Positions 46,001 to 54,955 of a stretch of 64,000 bases of DNA are shown here, in pieces. This stretch comes from Microvirga arsenatis. GTDB lineage: Bacteria; Pseudomonadota; Alphaproteobacteria; Rhizobiales; Beijerinckiaceae. Every line of letters starts with the position of its first letter. The stretch's first letter is position 1. The DNA lies in assembly GCF_009910705.1 (NCBI RefSeq), contig NZ_JAAAXJ010000003.1, forward strand, positions 434,001 to 498,000. The letters are read 5' to 3'. Under the pieces are notes generated by a model. The model saw only the letters and a program-made list of their open reading frames with translations. It was not told the DNA's origin and searched no databases. A program made the position numbers and the translations under genes.

Positions 46001-47872
46001 TCAGGTCTGCTGAACATACGTGCCTGGGGCGTCGCACAGCGCAGGGTAGCCACGGGTTGGCGCCCCGAGCGCGGGAGGGCCCACCGGATTGCCGGAATGC
46101 GAGGCAAGCCACCGGACCCATTCCGGCCACCACGAGCCCTCATGCCAATGCGCGATCCTGGTCCAGGTGTCCGGATCCAGGTAGTGGTCCGTGGCGGATT
46201 TCGTCAAAATCTGGAAGCGCCCGCCCGGCCGGTCCGGATTCGCCACGATGCCGGCATTATGGCCTCCCTTTGTGAGAAGGAACGTCACGTCGGTGTCGGC
46301 CAGAAGATGGATCTTGAACGCCGAGCGCCACGGCGCGACGTGATCGCGCTCCGTCCCTACGGAAAAGATCGGCGCCCGGATGTCGCTGACCGCAACGGGA
46401 CGCCCGTCGACGCGGAAGCGGCCCTCGGCGAGATCGTTGTCGAGGAAGAGTTGCTCCAGGTAATCCGCGTGCATGCGGTAAGGCATGCGGGTAGCGTCGG
46501 CGTTCCAGGCCATGAGGTCGTTCAGGGGCGTGCGCTCGCCCATCAGGTAGTGCCGCACGAGCCGCGACCAGATGAGGTCGTTCGAGCGCAGGAGCTGGAA
46601 TGCGCCAGCCATCTGCCGGGTGTCGAGATAGCCCTGGCTGCGCATCAGGTCCTCCAGGAAGTGGACCTGGCTCTCGTTGATGAACAGGGTGAGCTCTCCG
46701 GCCTCCCGGAAGTCCGCCTGCGCCGCCAGCAGCGACACCGTCTCTAGGCGTTCGTCCCCGTCACGCGCCATGGCGGCCGCGGCAATCGACAGGAGCGTGC
46801 CCCCGAGGCAGTAGCCGACGGCATGGACCTTGCGGTCCGGCACGATGGCGCTGACCGCATCGAGCGCGGCCATCACCCCGAGCGTGCGGTAGTCGTCCAT
46901 GCCGAGATCCCGATCCTCTGCGGTCGGGTTCTTCCAAGAGATGATGAACACCGTGAAGCCTTGATCCGTCAGGTACCGGACGAGAGAGTTCTCCGGGGAC
47001 AGGTCGAGGATGTAGTACTTCATGATCCAGGCGGGCACGATCAGGATAGGTTCTGGCCTGACCTTGTCAGTCTTCGGGGCATACTGGATCAGCTCGATGA
47101 GGCGGTTACGGTAGATCACCGCGCCGCGTGTCACGGCCACATCGCGGCCGACCTGGAAGCCTTCCGTGCCGGCCGGAGGTTTCGAGCGGACGATCCTGTC
47201 CCAGTCATCCTTGAGGTTCCGCAGGCCCTGCACGAGGTTCTGGCCGCCCGTTTCCAGGATGCGCCGCTGCACGACCGGATTGGTCACCACGAAGTTGGAA
47301 GGTGATGCCATGTCGAGGATCTGGCGCGAGATGAACTCGACCACCGCCTCGTGCTGCTTAGTGACCCCGTCGATATCGGTCGTCGCGTCGTGCCACCATT
47401 GCTGCTGCAGCAGGAAGGCCTGGTGGATGATGTTGAACGGCCATTGCTGCCACTCATCTCCGCCGAACCGGCGGTCCTGGGGCAGCGGCTCGATGCACGG
47501 TTCGCAGGGGCTTCCGTCCAGGCCGCAACGGGAGGCCAACTGCGCCAAGCGCGTCCACTGGCGGGCTGCCTTTGTGGCAAGCTCGACCTGCTTGCCGGGC
47601 GAGATGGCAAGGTGGGCGGCCCAGTCCATGTAGGCAGCAGCGAGCGCCGCGAGCGAAAGGCCGCCGGTGAGGTGCGCCAAGCCCGCATGGGCGGCGTGAT
47701 CGAGGGTGTCCCAGAAGTGGTGAAGCTGGGCGTTGACCGATTGCTCGGCCAGGGGGATAGGCGCGGGCATGGTGGGAGAGGAACGCCGATCTGGCTTCTG
47801 CCCCGGCGCTGGGGTGCCCCGGGCCCTCGGCGCACGTCTGGTGGCAAGAGTGGCAGATGGGTGGGACGGCAT
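46001..47872 (-). CDS. phaC: Poly(3-hydroxyalkanoate) synthase, class I-like
   Basis: It polymerises hydroxyacyl-CoA into storage polyester. The 623-residue protein shows the N-terminal PhaC domain (PFNIIHQAFLLQQQWWHDAT, NFVVTNPVVQRRILETGGQN). The alpha/beta hydrolase half has the lipase-like box GYCLGGT, where Cys is the nucleophile near residue 355, then the Asp region and GGHNAGIV with the catalytic His. I chose ATG 47872 because GGAGG lies five bases upstream and the FixK-type box then sits at the usual distance. A longer version from 47917 is possible. It diverges from usp. Confidence 0.9.
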   Translation of the reverse strand: MPSHPSATLATRRAPRARGTPAPGQKPDRRSSPTMPAPIPLAEQSVNAQLHHFWDTLDHAAHAGLAHLTGGLSLAALAAAYMDWAAHLAISPGKQVELATKAARQWTRLAQLASRCGLDGSPCEPCIEPLPQDRRFGGDEWQQWPFNIIHQAFLLQQQWWHDATTDIDGVTKQHEAVVEFISRQILDMASPSNFVVTNPVVQRRILETGGQNLVQGLRNLKDDWDRIVRSKPPAGTEGFQVGRDVAVTRGAVIYRNRLIELIQYAPKTDKVRPEPILIVPAWIMKYYILDLSPENSLVRYLTDQGFTVFIISWKNPTAEDRDLGMDDYRTLGVMAALDAVSAIVPDRKVHAVGYCLGGTLLSIAAAAMARDGDERLETVSLLAAQADFREAGELTLFINESQVHFLEDLMRSQGYLDTRQMAGAFQLLRSNDLIWSRLVRHYLMGERTPLNDLMAWNADATRMPYRMHADYLEQLFLDNDLAEGRFRVDGRPVAVSDIRAPIFSVGTERDHVAPWRSAFKIHLLADTDVTFLLTKGGHNAGIVANPDRPGGRFQILTKSATDHYLDPDTWTRIAHWHEGSWWPEWVRWLASHSGNPVGPPALGAPTRGYPALCDAPGTYVQQT

Positions 47873-47948
47873 CGCAGCCTCCGGGTCTTGCCCTGTGTGC
47901 CGCAGGAAGTGGGCCATCGGACACTATCCCCGGACGAGCTCAGGCAAA

Positions 47949-47962
47949 TTGCGCCAGATCAA
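47949..47962. promoter_or_regulatory. FixK-type box between divergent phaC and usp
   Basis: TTGCGCCAGATCAA fits the rhizobial FixK form TTG(A/C)-N6-(T/G)CAA. Its centre is 92 nt before the usp start and 83 nt before the phaC start at 47872, so one site could control both genes. Confidence 0.6.
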
Positions 47963-48047
47963 AGCATTCACCCCGATTTCGACCACATGATGATCGATAG
48001 CTGCTTCGGCACAACGGCTGTGTCCGGGCCCACAGAGGGAGAGAGTG

Positions 48048-48881
48048 ATGATCAAGGACATCATGGTGCATCTCGACGGAAGCCTCGAGGACGAGATCCG
48101 GCTGGAGCACGGGCAGGCCATCGCGTCCGCCGGGCGGGCCCCTCTCATCGGCATCTTCACCAACCTGCTGCCCGACCTCACCATCGCCATGCCGATGGAC
48201 GGCGGCGCGGCGGCGATGCAGGTGCTGACCGAGCTTGACGATAAGGCGCGCCAGGACGGCGACACCACCGCCAAGCGCCTGACCGAGCGGCTGGCCAGCC
48301 TGCAAGTGCCGAGCGAGCTGCGCCGGCTCGATGGGACCTACGGCACCCTCTCGGCGAAGGTGGTGGAGCAGGCCCGCTGCGCCGATCTCTTCCTAGCCAC
48401 CCGGCCCAATGGCGGGACCGAGACACCCGACTGGACGGATCTCGTCGAGGCGGTTCTCTTCGGCAGCGGACGCGCGCTCCTGCTCGTGCCGCCCGGCCGT
48501 CATCGTCGGGGGCCGATCCAGACCGTGCTGGTGGCCTGGAACGGCAGCCGCGAGGCCGCCCGCGCCCTGCGCGAAGGCTTGCCCTTCATCGAGCAAGCGG
48601 GGCGCACTGTCGTCCTCGTCGTGGATCCTCCGCCGGACACTAGGCCCTGGATGGAGGTGGAGGACCACCTCGCCCGCCATGGCGTGATCGCGGAGGTCGA
48701 AACCGCCGAAAGCCAGGATCGCCGCGTCGCCGACGTCATCCTCGACGAGGCCCGCAGCGTGTCCGCGGATCTCATCATCATGGGAGGGTACGGCCATACC
48801 CGTTTCAGGGAGCAGGTGTTCGGCGGAGCGACGCGAGACATCCTCTCCGCAGCGGACAGTCCGCTGCTGGTGGCTCATTAA
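48048..48881 (+). CDS. Universal stress protein, two Usp domains
   Basis: The 277-residue protein is a tandem of two Usp folds; the first begins IKDIMVHLDGSLEDEIRLEH and the second IQTVLVAWNGSREAARALRE near residue 160. The second contains a near-complete ATP-binding motif in IIMGGYGHTRFREQVFGGAT (G-2x-G-9x-G). The first domain lacks it. These proteins help cells through starvation and low oxygen. A GTG three bases earlier is the other possible start. The FixK-type box upstream and the close spacing to the ATPase gene (33 nt) make it the head of an operon. Confidence 0.93.
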   Translation: MIKDIMVHLDGSLEDEIRLEHGQAIASAGRAPLIGIFTNLLPDLTIAMPMDGGAAAMQVLTELDDKARQDGDTTAKRLTERLASLQVPSELRRLDGTYGTLSAKVVEQARCADLFLATRPNGGTETPDWTDLVEAVLFGSGRALLLVPPGRHRRGPIQTVLVAWNGSREAARALREGLPFIEQAGRTVVLVVDPPPDTRPWMEVEDHLARHGVIAEVETAESQDRRVADVILDEARSVSADLIIMGGYGHTRFREQVFGGATRDILSAADSPLLVAH

Positions 48882-48914
48882 AGCGGGCCATGCCAATCGC
48901 CTGGAGGGCAGGAC

Positions 48915-51509
48915 ATGCTGGTGCAGACGCGTGTCGCATCGAACGGCAATGAGGCGGACACCGCGGCCGGCACGCCTGCGAGCCTGACCGGTCTCGACGA
49001 GGCCGAGGCGCAGCGCCGGCTTGCCCGGCATGGGCCCAATGCTGTCGCGGGGAGGCGCCCCCGCGGACTGATCGACATCGTCCGCGGGATCCTGCACGAG
49101 CCCATGTTTCTGCTCCTCCTTGCCGCGGCGGGGCTTTACTTGGTGCTCGGCGATATCGGCGAGGGCCTGTTCATGATGGCCGGCGCCCTCGTGACCATCG
49201 GGCTGGTCGTGCTGCAGGAGGCGAGGAGCGAACAAGCCTTGGCAGCCCTGCGAGAACTCGCGGAGCCGTACGCCCGGGTGATCCGGGGCGGGGCCGAGCG
49301 GCGCATCCCGGCGCGCGATCTCGTGCCGGGCGATCTCGTCCTCGTTGGAGAGGGGGAACGTCTGCCCGCCGATGGCATCCTGCTCGCCGGCGATGCGCTG
49401 ACAGTCGACGAGTCCGCCCTCACGGGCGAGTCGGTGCCAGTGTCCAAGCGTCCCACGCCAGATGGGGCGGGTAAGGCGACCGATCCCGAACCTGGAGGAG
49501 ACGACACGCCGTACCTGTTCGCCGGTACCCTGAATGTGCGTGGGCAGGGCATGGTCCACCTCATGCGTACAGGTGCCGCGACCCGGCTGGGGCGCATCGG
49601 CGCCTCGCTGGCCGCCATTGAGGACGAGCCGACGCTGCTGCAGAAAACGACTGGCGCGCTCATCACCAAACTCGGCGCTCTCGCGCTAGGGTTCTGCGCC
49701 ATCGTCGCCGTGACCTATGGCGTACTGCGAGGCGACTGGATTGGAGGCATGCTATCCGGGATCACGCTGGCTATTGCGCTGCTGCCGGAAGAGTTCCCGA
49801 TGGTGCTGGCGATCTTCATGGCGCTTGGGGCCTTTCGGCTTGCCCGGCACAACGTGCTGGTGCGCCGTGCCGCCGTGATCGAGACGCTCGGGGCGGCCAC
49901 CTTCCTGTGCGTCGACAAGACCGGTACGCTGACGGAAAACCGGATGGCGCTCACAACGGTCTGGCGCGACGGCAAGGCTCAGGATCTCCGGGACAGCGGC
50001 GAGCTTTGCGCCGCCATGGAGCCGCTGCGGACGGCGCTGCTCGCGTCCGCCGTCCGCCCCGTCGATCCCATGGACAAGGCCATCCATGAGGTGAGGGCGC
50101 AACCGCCGACGGAGCTGGATGGAACCGGGGCCCCGCTGCGCACCTATCCGCTCCGTCCCGAGCTTCTCGCGTTCATCCAGGTCTGGGCGGATCCGCAGGG
50201 CGGCGTCCTCTATGCCGCGAAGGGCGCCCCAGAGGCTATTCTCCGGCTCTGCCGCATGGAGGATGACCAACGCGCGGCAATGGACAGGGTCGTTGCCGAC
50301 CTGGCAGGCCGCGGCCTGCGGGTGCTGGGCGTGGCATCCGCGCGCGATACCCGGGACAGCGCAACCGCTCCCGAAGCTCTGGCTTTCACCTTCGAGGGGT
50401 TGATCGGCTTCGCGGATCCGGTGCGGCCCGATGTCCCGCAGGCCGTCGCCGAGGCGAAGCGGGCCGGGATCACCGTTGCGATGATCACGGGCGATTACCC
50501 CGCCACAGCTTTGGAGATCGCCCGCCAGGCCGGGATCGACACAAGTGCGGGCGTGCTCACCGGCAGGGAGGTCGCCGAGCTCGATCCGGAAGGACTGCGG
50601 GAGCTCGCGCGGCGGATCCGGGTGTTTGCGCGCATCATGCCGGAGCAGAAGCTCGCGCTGGTCGAGGCCTTGAAGGCCAATGGCGCGGTCGTTGCCATGA
50701 CCGGAGACGGCGTCAATGACGCGCCGGCGCTTGAGGCCGCGCACATTGGCATCGCCATGGGGCAGCGGGGCACCGATGTCGCCCGGGAGGCCGCCGACAT
50801 CGTGCTCCTCGATGACCGGTTTCCCTCGATCATCGGGGGTGTGCGTCTCGGGCGGCGCATCTTCGCGAACCTGCGCAAGGCGCTCACCTATGTGACCGCG
50901 ATCCATGTGCCTATCGCCGGGCTCGCCCTGCTGCCCATCCTGATGGGTCTGCCGCCGATCCTGTATCCGATGCACGTGATCCTGCTGGAGCTCGTGATCG
51001 ATCCCGTCTGCTCGCTCGTGTTCGAGGGGGAACCCAGCGAGCGGCATGCGATGGAGCAGCCGCCCCGTCCCGCCACCGAGCCGCTCTTCGGCACCTCCCA
51101 GATCGTGCTCGGGCTCCTCCAGGGTGCCGTCGTTCTCGGGGCCGTCTTCGGCCTCTATGTGTGGACGCTGAATACTGGCCTTCCGGAGGTGGAGGCGCGG
51201 GCTGCGGCGTTTGTCGCCTTGGTGCTCGGAAACCTGGTGCTTGCACTCGCCGACGCTGCGGAGCCGGGAACTTCCGTCTTTGACAGGAGGAGGCTCGCTT
51301 TCTGGGGGATCGGCGCCGGGGCCGCCGTCATCGTCGCCATGGTCCTTTACGTTCCGCCGCTGGCCAGCATTCTGCGCGTTTCATCCCCGAGCCTGTCATG
51401 GATGGCGATAACTGTGACCATTGCAGTTCTGGCCGGGGGCTGGTTCGGCTTGGCCAAGCGGTTCCGGTCCGCAGGGGCATCAAGCAACGAGCAACGGACA
51501 TCGGCATGA
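48915..51509 (+). CDS. Cation-transporting P-type ATPase (P2-like)
   Basis: This membrane pump has 864 residues. It shows an N-terminal cation-ATPase domain (LTGLDEAEAQRRLARHGPNA), actuator TGES (VDESALTGESVPVSKR), the ion-binding TM4 motif LLPEEFPMVLA near residue 290 (PEEFP in place of PEGLP), the phosphorylation site DKTGTLTEN near 333, and TGDGVNDAPAL near 597. About eight to ten membrane segments are present. The ion is unknown; PEEFP is unlike the calcium and Na/K motifs. Its stop overlaps the start of the next gene (ATGA), so the two are coupled. It follows usp by 33 nt. Confidence 0.9.
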   Translation: MLVQTRVASNGNEADTAAGTPASLTGLDEAEAQRRLARHGPNAVAGRRPRGLIDIVRGILHEPMFLLLLAAAGLYLVLGDIGEGLFMMAGALVTIGLVVLQEARSEQALAALRELAEPYARVIRGGAERRIPARDLVPGDLVLVGEGERLPADGILLAGDALTVDESALTGESVPVSKRPTPDGAGKATDPEPGGDDTPYLFAGTLNVRGQGMVHLMRTGAATRLGRIGASLAAIEDEPTLLQKTTGALITKLGALALGFCAIVAVTYGVLRGDWIGGMLSGITLAIALLPEEFPMVLAIFMALGAFRLARHNVLVRRAAVIETLGAATFLCVDKTGTLTENRMALTTVWRDGKAQDLRDSGELCAAMEPLRTALLASAVRPVDPMDKAIHEVRAQPPTELDGTGAPLRTYPLRPELLAFIQVWADPQGGVLYAAKGAPEAILRLCRMEDDQRAAMDRVVADLAGRGLRVLGVASARDTRDSATAPEALAFTFEGLIGFADPVRPDVPQAVAEAKRAGITVAMITGDYPATALEIARQAGIDTSAGVLTGREVAELDPEGLRELARRIRVFARIMPEQKLALVEALKANGAVVAMTGDGVNDAPALEAAHIGIAMGQRGTDVAREAADIVLLDDRFPSIIGGVRLGRRIFANLRKALTYVTAIHVPIAGLALLPILMGLPPILYPMHVILLELVIDPVCSLVFEGEPSERHAMEQPPRPATEPLFGTSQIVLGLLQGAVVLGAVFGLYVWTLNTGLPEVEARAAAFVALVLGNLVLALADAAEPGTSVFDRRRLAFWGIGAGAAVIVAMVLYVPPLASILRVSSPSLSWMAITVTIAVLAGGWFGLAKRFRSAGASSNEQRTSA

Positions 51510-52090
51510 CACGCATCGTCATTATCCAGGGCCACCCCACGTCCGGCGGCGGGCATTTCGGCCACGCGCTCGCCGAGGCGTACGCTGAAGGGGCTTCCGC
51601 CGGCGGCCACCAAGTCCGGTCCATCCCGGTTGCCGACCTCGACTTCCCGCTGTTGCGCTCGAAAGCCGATTGGGACAGCGGCCCGCCGCCATCCGTCATC
51701 GCGGAGGCCCAGCGCACCATGGCGTGGGCCGAGCACCTCGTCATCATCTACCCTCTGTGGCTTGGAGGGATGCCCGCACTCCTGAAGGGGTTCATGGAAC
51801 AGGCGTTCCGCCCGGCCTTCATGACGGGTGGGGGCGGCTCCAAGGCGAGCTGGAAGACCGCCCTCAAGGGGCGCTCGTCCCGGATCGTCATCACGATGGG
51901 CATGCCCGCCTTCGTCTATCGGTGGTACTTCGGCGCGCACAGCCTCAGGAGTCTGAAGCGCAGCATCCTGTCCTTGGTTGGCATCGGCCCGAACCGGCAC
52001 ACGCTCGTCGGGATGATCGAGGGCATGAGCGACAGTAAACGGATGGCCTGGCTCGATGCGATGCGCAGCCTCGGCAAGAGGGCTCGGTGA
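51506..52090 (+). CDS. NAD(P)H-dependent flavodoxin-fold oxidoreductase
   Basis: The 194-residue protein resembles the WrbA/KefF/NQO-type quinone reductases with bound flavin. It begins TRIVIIQGHPTSGGGHFGHA, has AEHLVIIYPLWLGGMPALLK near residue 75 (flavin-binding) and the NQO-like FMEQAFRPAF. It overlaps the preceding ATPase gene by 4 nt. In E. coli a related protein (KefF) activates an ion transporter, so a regulator for the neighbouring P-type ATPase is a tempting guess, supported only by the overlap. Confidence 0.88.
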   Translation: MTRIVIIQGHPTSGGGHFGHALAEAYAEGASAGGHQVRSIPVADLDFPLLRSKADWDSGPPPSVIAEAQRTMAWAEHLVIIYPLWLGGMPALLKGFMEQAFRPAFMTGGGGSKASWKTALKGRSSRIVITMGMPAFVYRWYFGAHSLRSLKRSILSLVGIGPNRHTLVGMIEGMSDSKRMAWLDAMRSLGKRAR

Positions 52091-52147
52091 CTATTGCGTG
52101 GGCTTTTGGCTTTACCGGTCTGCTGACGTGCAGATCGGCAACGGTTG

Positions 52148-54115
52148 ATGCAGACCCTGCAAGGGGCGACAATCCTTGCGCCCCAGCTGGACCCGATGAT
52201 GCCTGGTGTTGAGAAAGCCAGCCTGTCAGCCTCGCCGCGACCTCGGTTCCTCCGCGTGCCGAGGATCCCTTCGCTGCAGGAGCTTCACGGGGTCATCCGC
52301 CCCATCCTGGTCATCCTGCCCGCAATGGGGCTGATCCTGGGCTTCGGAGTGCGCATTGTCGGAAGCGGGCACTGGGCCGGGACGATCTGGGCCGCGGCGA
52401 CCCTCCCGGTCCTGAGTGCATTGCTGATCGAGATCGTTGCCACTCTGCGGCGCGGGGATGTCGGCCTCGACATCGTTGCCGCCCTCTCCATGACCGGGGC
52501 GCTCATGTTCGGGGAGCACCTCGCCGCCGTTGTCGTCGCCCTGATGTACGCCGGCGGGCAGTACCTGGAGAGCTTTGCCGAGCGGCGCGCCAACCGCGAG
52601 ATGACGGCGCTACTCGCCCGTGTGCCGCGGACTGCGATCCGACAGCGGGACGGCAGGCTTGAGGAGGTCCCCCTCGATGCCATCGCGCCGGAGGACCGCC
52701 TGCTGGTCCGCCAGGGTGACGTCGTGCCCGTGGATGGACTTGTTGTCGCTGGGATGGCTGTTCTGGATCAGTCGGCGCTGACGGGCGAGTCGGTTCCTGT
52801 CCAGAAGAGAGTCGGCGAGCCAGTCATGAGCGGCGTGACCAATGTCGGCGATGCTTTCGACCTTTCGGCCACGCACCGCGCTGCTGAGAGCACCTATGCC
52901 GGCATCGTCCGTCTGATCGAAGCCGCGCAAGCCTCAAAGGCTCCCATGACGCGGCTCGCCGACCGGTTCGCCATGGCGTTCCTCGCACTGACCGTGATGC
53001 TCGCCGGCGGTGCTTGGCTGTGGAGTGGCGATCCGATCCGAGCCCTGGCCGTTCTCGTCGTCGCCACCCCATGTCCCCTTATCCTTGCTGTGCCCGTGGC
53101 CATTGTCTCAGGAGTGTCACGCGCCGCGAAGGCCGGGGTGCTTGTGAAGGGCGGGAGGGCACTGGAGACGCTCGCTCGGGTGAAGGCCCTAGTGATCGAC
53201 AAGACAGGCACCCTCACGCACGGGCGGGCGCGGATAGTCGAGATCCGCCCTAGGGCGGGGCTGTCGCCCGAAGAACTCCTCCAGCTCGCGGCGTCGCTTG
53301 ATCAGGCATCGAAGCACGTCATCGCCCGGGCCCTCGTTTTGGAGGCGCAGGCCTGGGGACTCGACCTCCAGCGTCCTACAGCAATCGAAGAGATCCCGGG
53401 CGAGGGGCTGGAAGGGAACGTCGACGGCCGGCGCGTGGTCGTGGGCGGTGTCCGGTTTGTCTCGCAGCGCGTTCCGAACGCCGGGGCGGTGGCCGACGGC
53501 TACTATCCCGTGGGCTCGGTTGTGGTGGCCGTGGCGGCCGATGGGGAGCCCGCCGGGCTCCTGATCCTGGCAGACCCCTTACGCTCGGAAGCCGCCCGGG
53601 TGATCGACAGCCTTCGCCGGCTGGGGATTGCCCGGATCACGCTGGCATCCGGCGACCGCCGCGACGTGGCGGAGGCCGTGACAGTCGGATTGCACCTCGA
53701 CTCGGTCCATGCCGAACTCACGCCAGACCGGAAGATCGCCATCGTGCAGGATGAGAAGCGGCACGGGCCCGTGATGATGATCGGTGACGGCGTCAACGAT
53801 GCTCCGGCTCTTGCTGCTGCTGACCTTGGCGTCGCCATGGGCGCAAAGGGTGCCGCCGCGTCGGCCGAAGCAGCCGATGTGGTCCTGCTGTTCGATCAGC
53901 TCGATAAGATACCAGTGGCGATCCGGGCCGCTCGCCGGTCCAGGCACATCGCGTTCCAGAGCGTCTATGTGGGGATCAGCCTGTCGGTCGTTGGGATGAT
54001 GGCCGCCGGGTTGGGCTATCTGACGCCGGTGCAGGGAGCTCTCATCCAGGAGGCCATCGACGTGGCCATGATCCTGAACGCGCTGCGGGCGCTGTGGGGA
54101 CCTGAGCCGTCGTGA
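52148..54115 (+). CDS. Heavy-metal P-type ATPase, P1B with TPC motif
   Basis: The 655-residue membrane pump has no N-terminal metal-binding CxxC domain. It shows the actuator motif DQSALTGESVPVQKR, the TM segment VVATPCPLILAVPVAIVSG near residue 305, DKTGTLTHGRARI near 350, and MMIGDGVNDAPAL near 545. The TPC motif replaces the CPC of copper and zinc pumps and the SPC of cobalt pumps. TPC is known from P1B-5 pumps such as rhizobial Nia (nickel and iron), so Ni/Fe export is suggested; unlike those, no hemerythrin-like tail is present. The ATG follows a TTG by three bases. Confidence 0.88.
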   Translation: MQTLQGATILAPQLDPMMPGVEKASLSASPRPRFLRVPRIPSLQELHGVIRPILVILPAMGLILGFGVRIVGSGHWAGTIWAAATLPVLSALLIEIVATLRRGDVGLDIVAALSMTGALMFGEHLAAVVVALMYAGGQYLESFAERRANREMTALLARVPRTAIRQRDGRLEEVPLDAIAPEDRLLVRQGDVVPVDGLVVAGMAVLDQSALTGESVPVQKRVGEPVMSGVTNVGDAFDLSATHRAAESTYAGIVRLIEAAQASKAPMTRLADRFAMAFLALTVMLAGGAWLWSGDPIRALAVLVVATPCPLILAVPVAIVSGVSRAAKAGVLVKGGRALETLARVKALVIDKTGTLTHGRARIVEIRPRAGLSPEELLQLAASLDQASKHVIARALVLEAQAWGLDLQRPTAIEEIPGEGLEGNVDGRRVVVGGVRFVSQRVPNAGAVADGYYPVGSVVVAVAADGEPAGLLILADPLRSEAARVIDSLRRLGIARITLASGDRRDVAEAVTVGLHLDSVHAELTPDRKIAIVQDEKRHGPVMMIGDGVNDAPALAAADLGVAMGAKGAAASAEAADVVLLFDQLDKIPVAIRAARRSRHIAFQSVYVGISLSVVGMMAAGLGYLTPVQGALIQEAIDVAMILNALRALWGPEPS

Positions 54116-54154
54116 TCACGATGCGCCCGGCTCCTCCGGGACGCGGTGATTGGC

Positions 54155-54909
54155 TTATCGGCGCTCCTGAAGGAGTTCGATCTGCATCTCCTGGATTTCG
54201 GCGAGGCGCTCCCACTGCCGGTTGATGAGATGGTCCACCTTTTCGTGCAGGTGCCGGATTTCGAGTTCCGCCTTCAGGTTGACCTGATAGTCGTTCCGCG
54301 AGCGCAGTCGATCCTTTGCCTCCTGACGCCTCTGGTTCATCATGATGATGGGAGCCTGAACGGCGGCGATGCAGGACAGAACGAGGTTGAGAAGGATGTA
54401 GGGGTGTGGGTCAAAGGCCTCAGGCCCTCGCGCCGCGTTGATGCCGATCCAAGCTCCCAGACCCAGGGCGAAAAATATCAGGAACGGCCAACTCCCGCCG
54501 AACGTGGCAAGCCCTCAGACAGGCGCTCGCCCAACGTGCGGTTCTCGTCGTAGTTGTCCTCGACGTTCTCTGTGACGGTGAGACCCTCCGCAAGACTGCG
54601 CGCCACTTCCTTGTCGAGCCTGGTGAGTTCGCCGCGTTCCTGGCGCAGGAGTTCTTCGACATAACGCAAGCGGTACCGGTCGACGGCTGCCCGACTGATA
54701 CAGCTCTGGGCATCGAGTGCCGGATGGTCCTGCCTGATCCTGTCCGCGAGAGCTGGGCGCAACTGCTCAATCAGGAGAGAGTCCCTTTGGGAGTAAGCTT
54801 GGCCCGTGATTGGGAGACCGGGCTGGACGACGCCGGATGGGATGTCATGATCGTCATTTCCACTGGTTTGGCATGGATCAAACTTAGCCGCTCGACGGTG
54901 GTGTACCAA
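54155..54909 (-). pseudogene. DUF1003 membrane protein gene with a frameshift
   Basis: Two frames together give a DUF1003 protein. The first (54909 downward) reads ISRAAVDRYRLRYVEELLRQ, DKEVARSLAEGLTVTENV and NRTLGERLSEGL. One missing G near 54,510 then shifts the frame. The next frame continues FGGSWPFLIFFALGLGAWI, YILLNLVLSCIAAVQAPIIM and MNQRRQEAKDRLRSRNDYQV to the end. DUF1003 proteins have two membrane helices and a cytoplasmic helical tail; the role is unknown. No ATG exists in frame near the start, so the 5' limit is uncertain. Confidence 0.8.
54868..54881. promoter_or_regulatory. FixK-like box between DUF1003 and the beta-CASP gene
   Basis: TTGGCATGGATCAA keeps both outer half-sites (TTG and TCAA) of the FixK/FNR box, with a weaker left inner half. 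Its centre is 81 nt before the TTG start of the beta-CASP gene, within the range seen at the other three boxes. Confidence 0.5.
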
Positions 54910-54955
54910 GGTGCCATCGCCCTGCCTGATCGTTCCTTGTACCCAGGAGGTCCCT

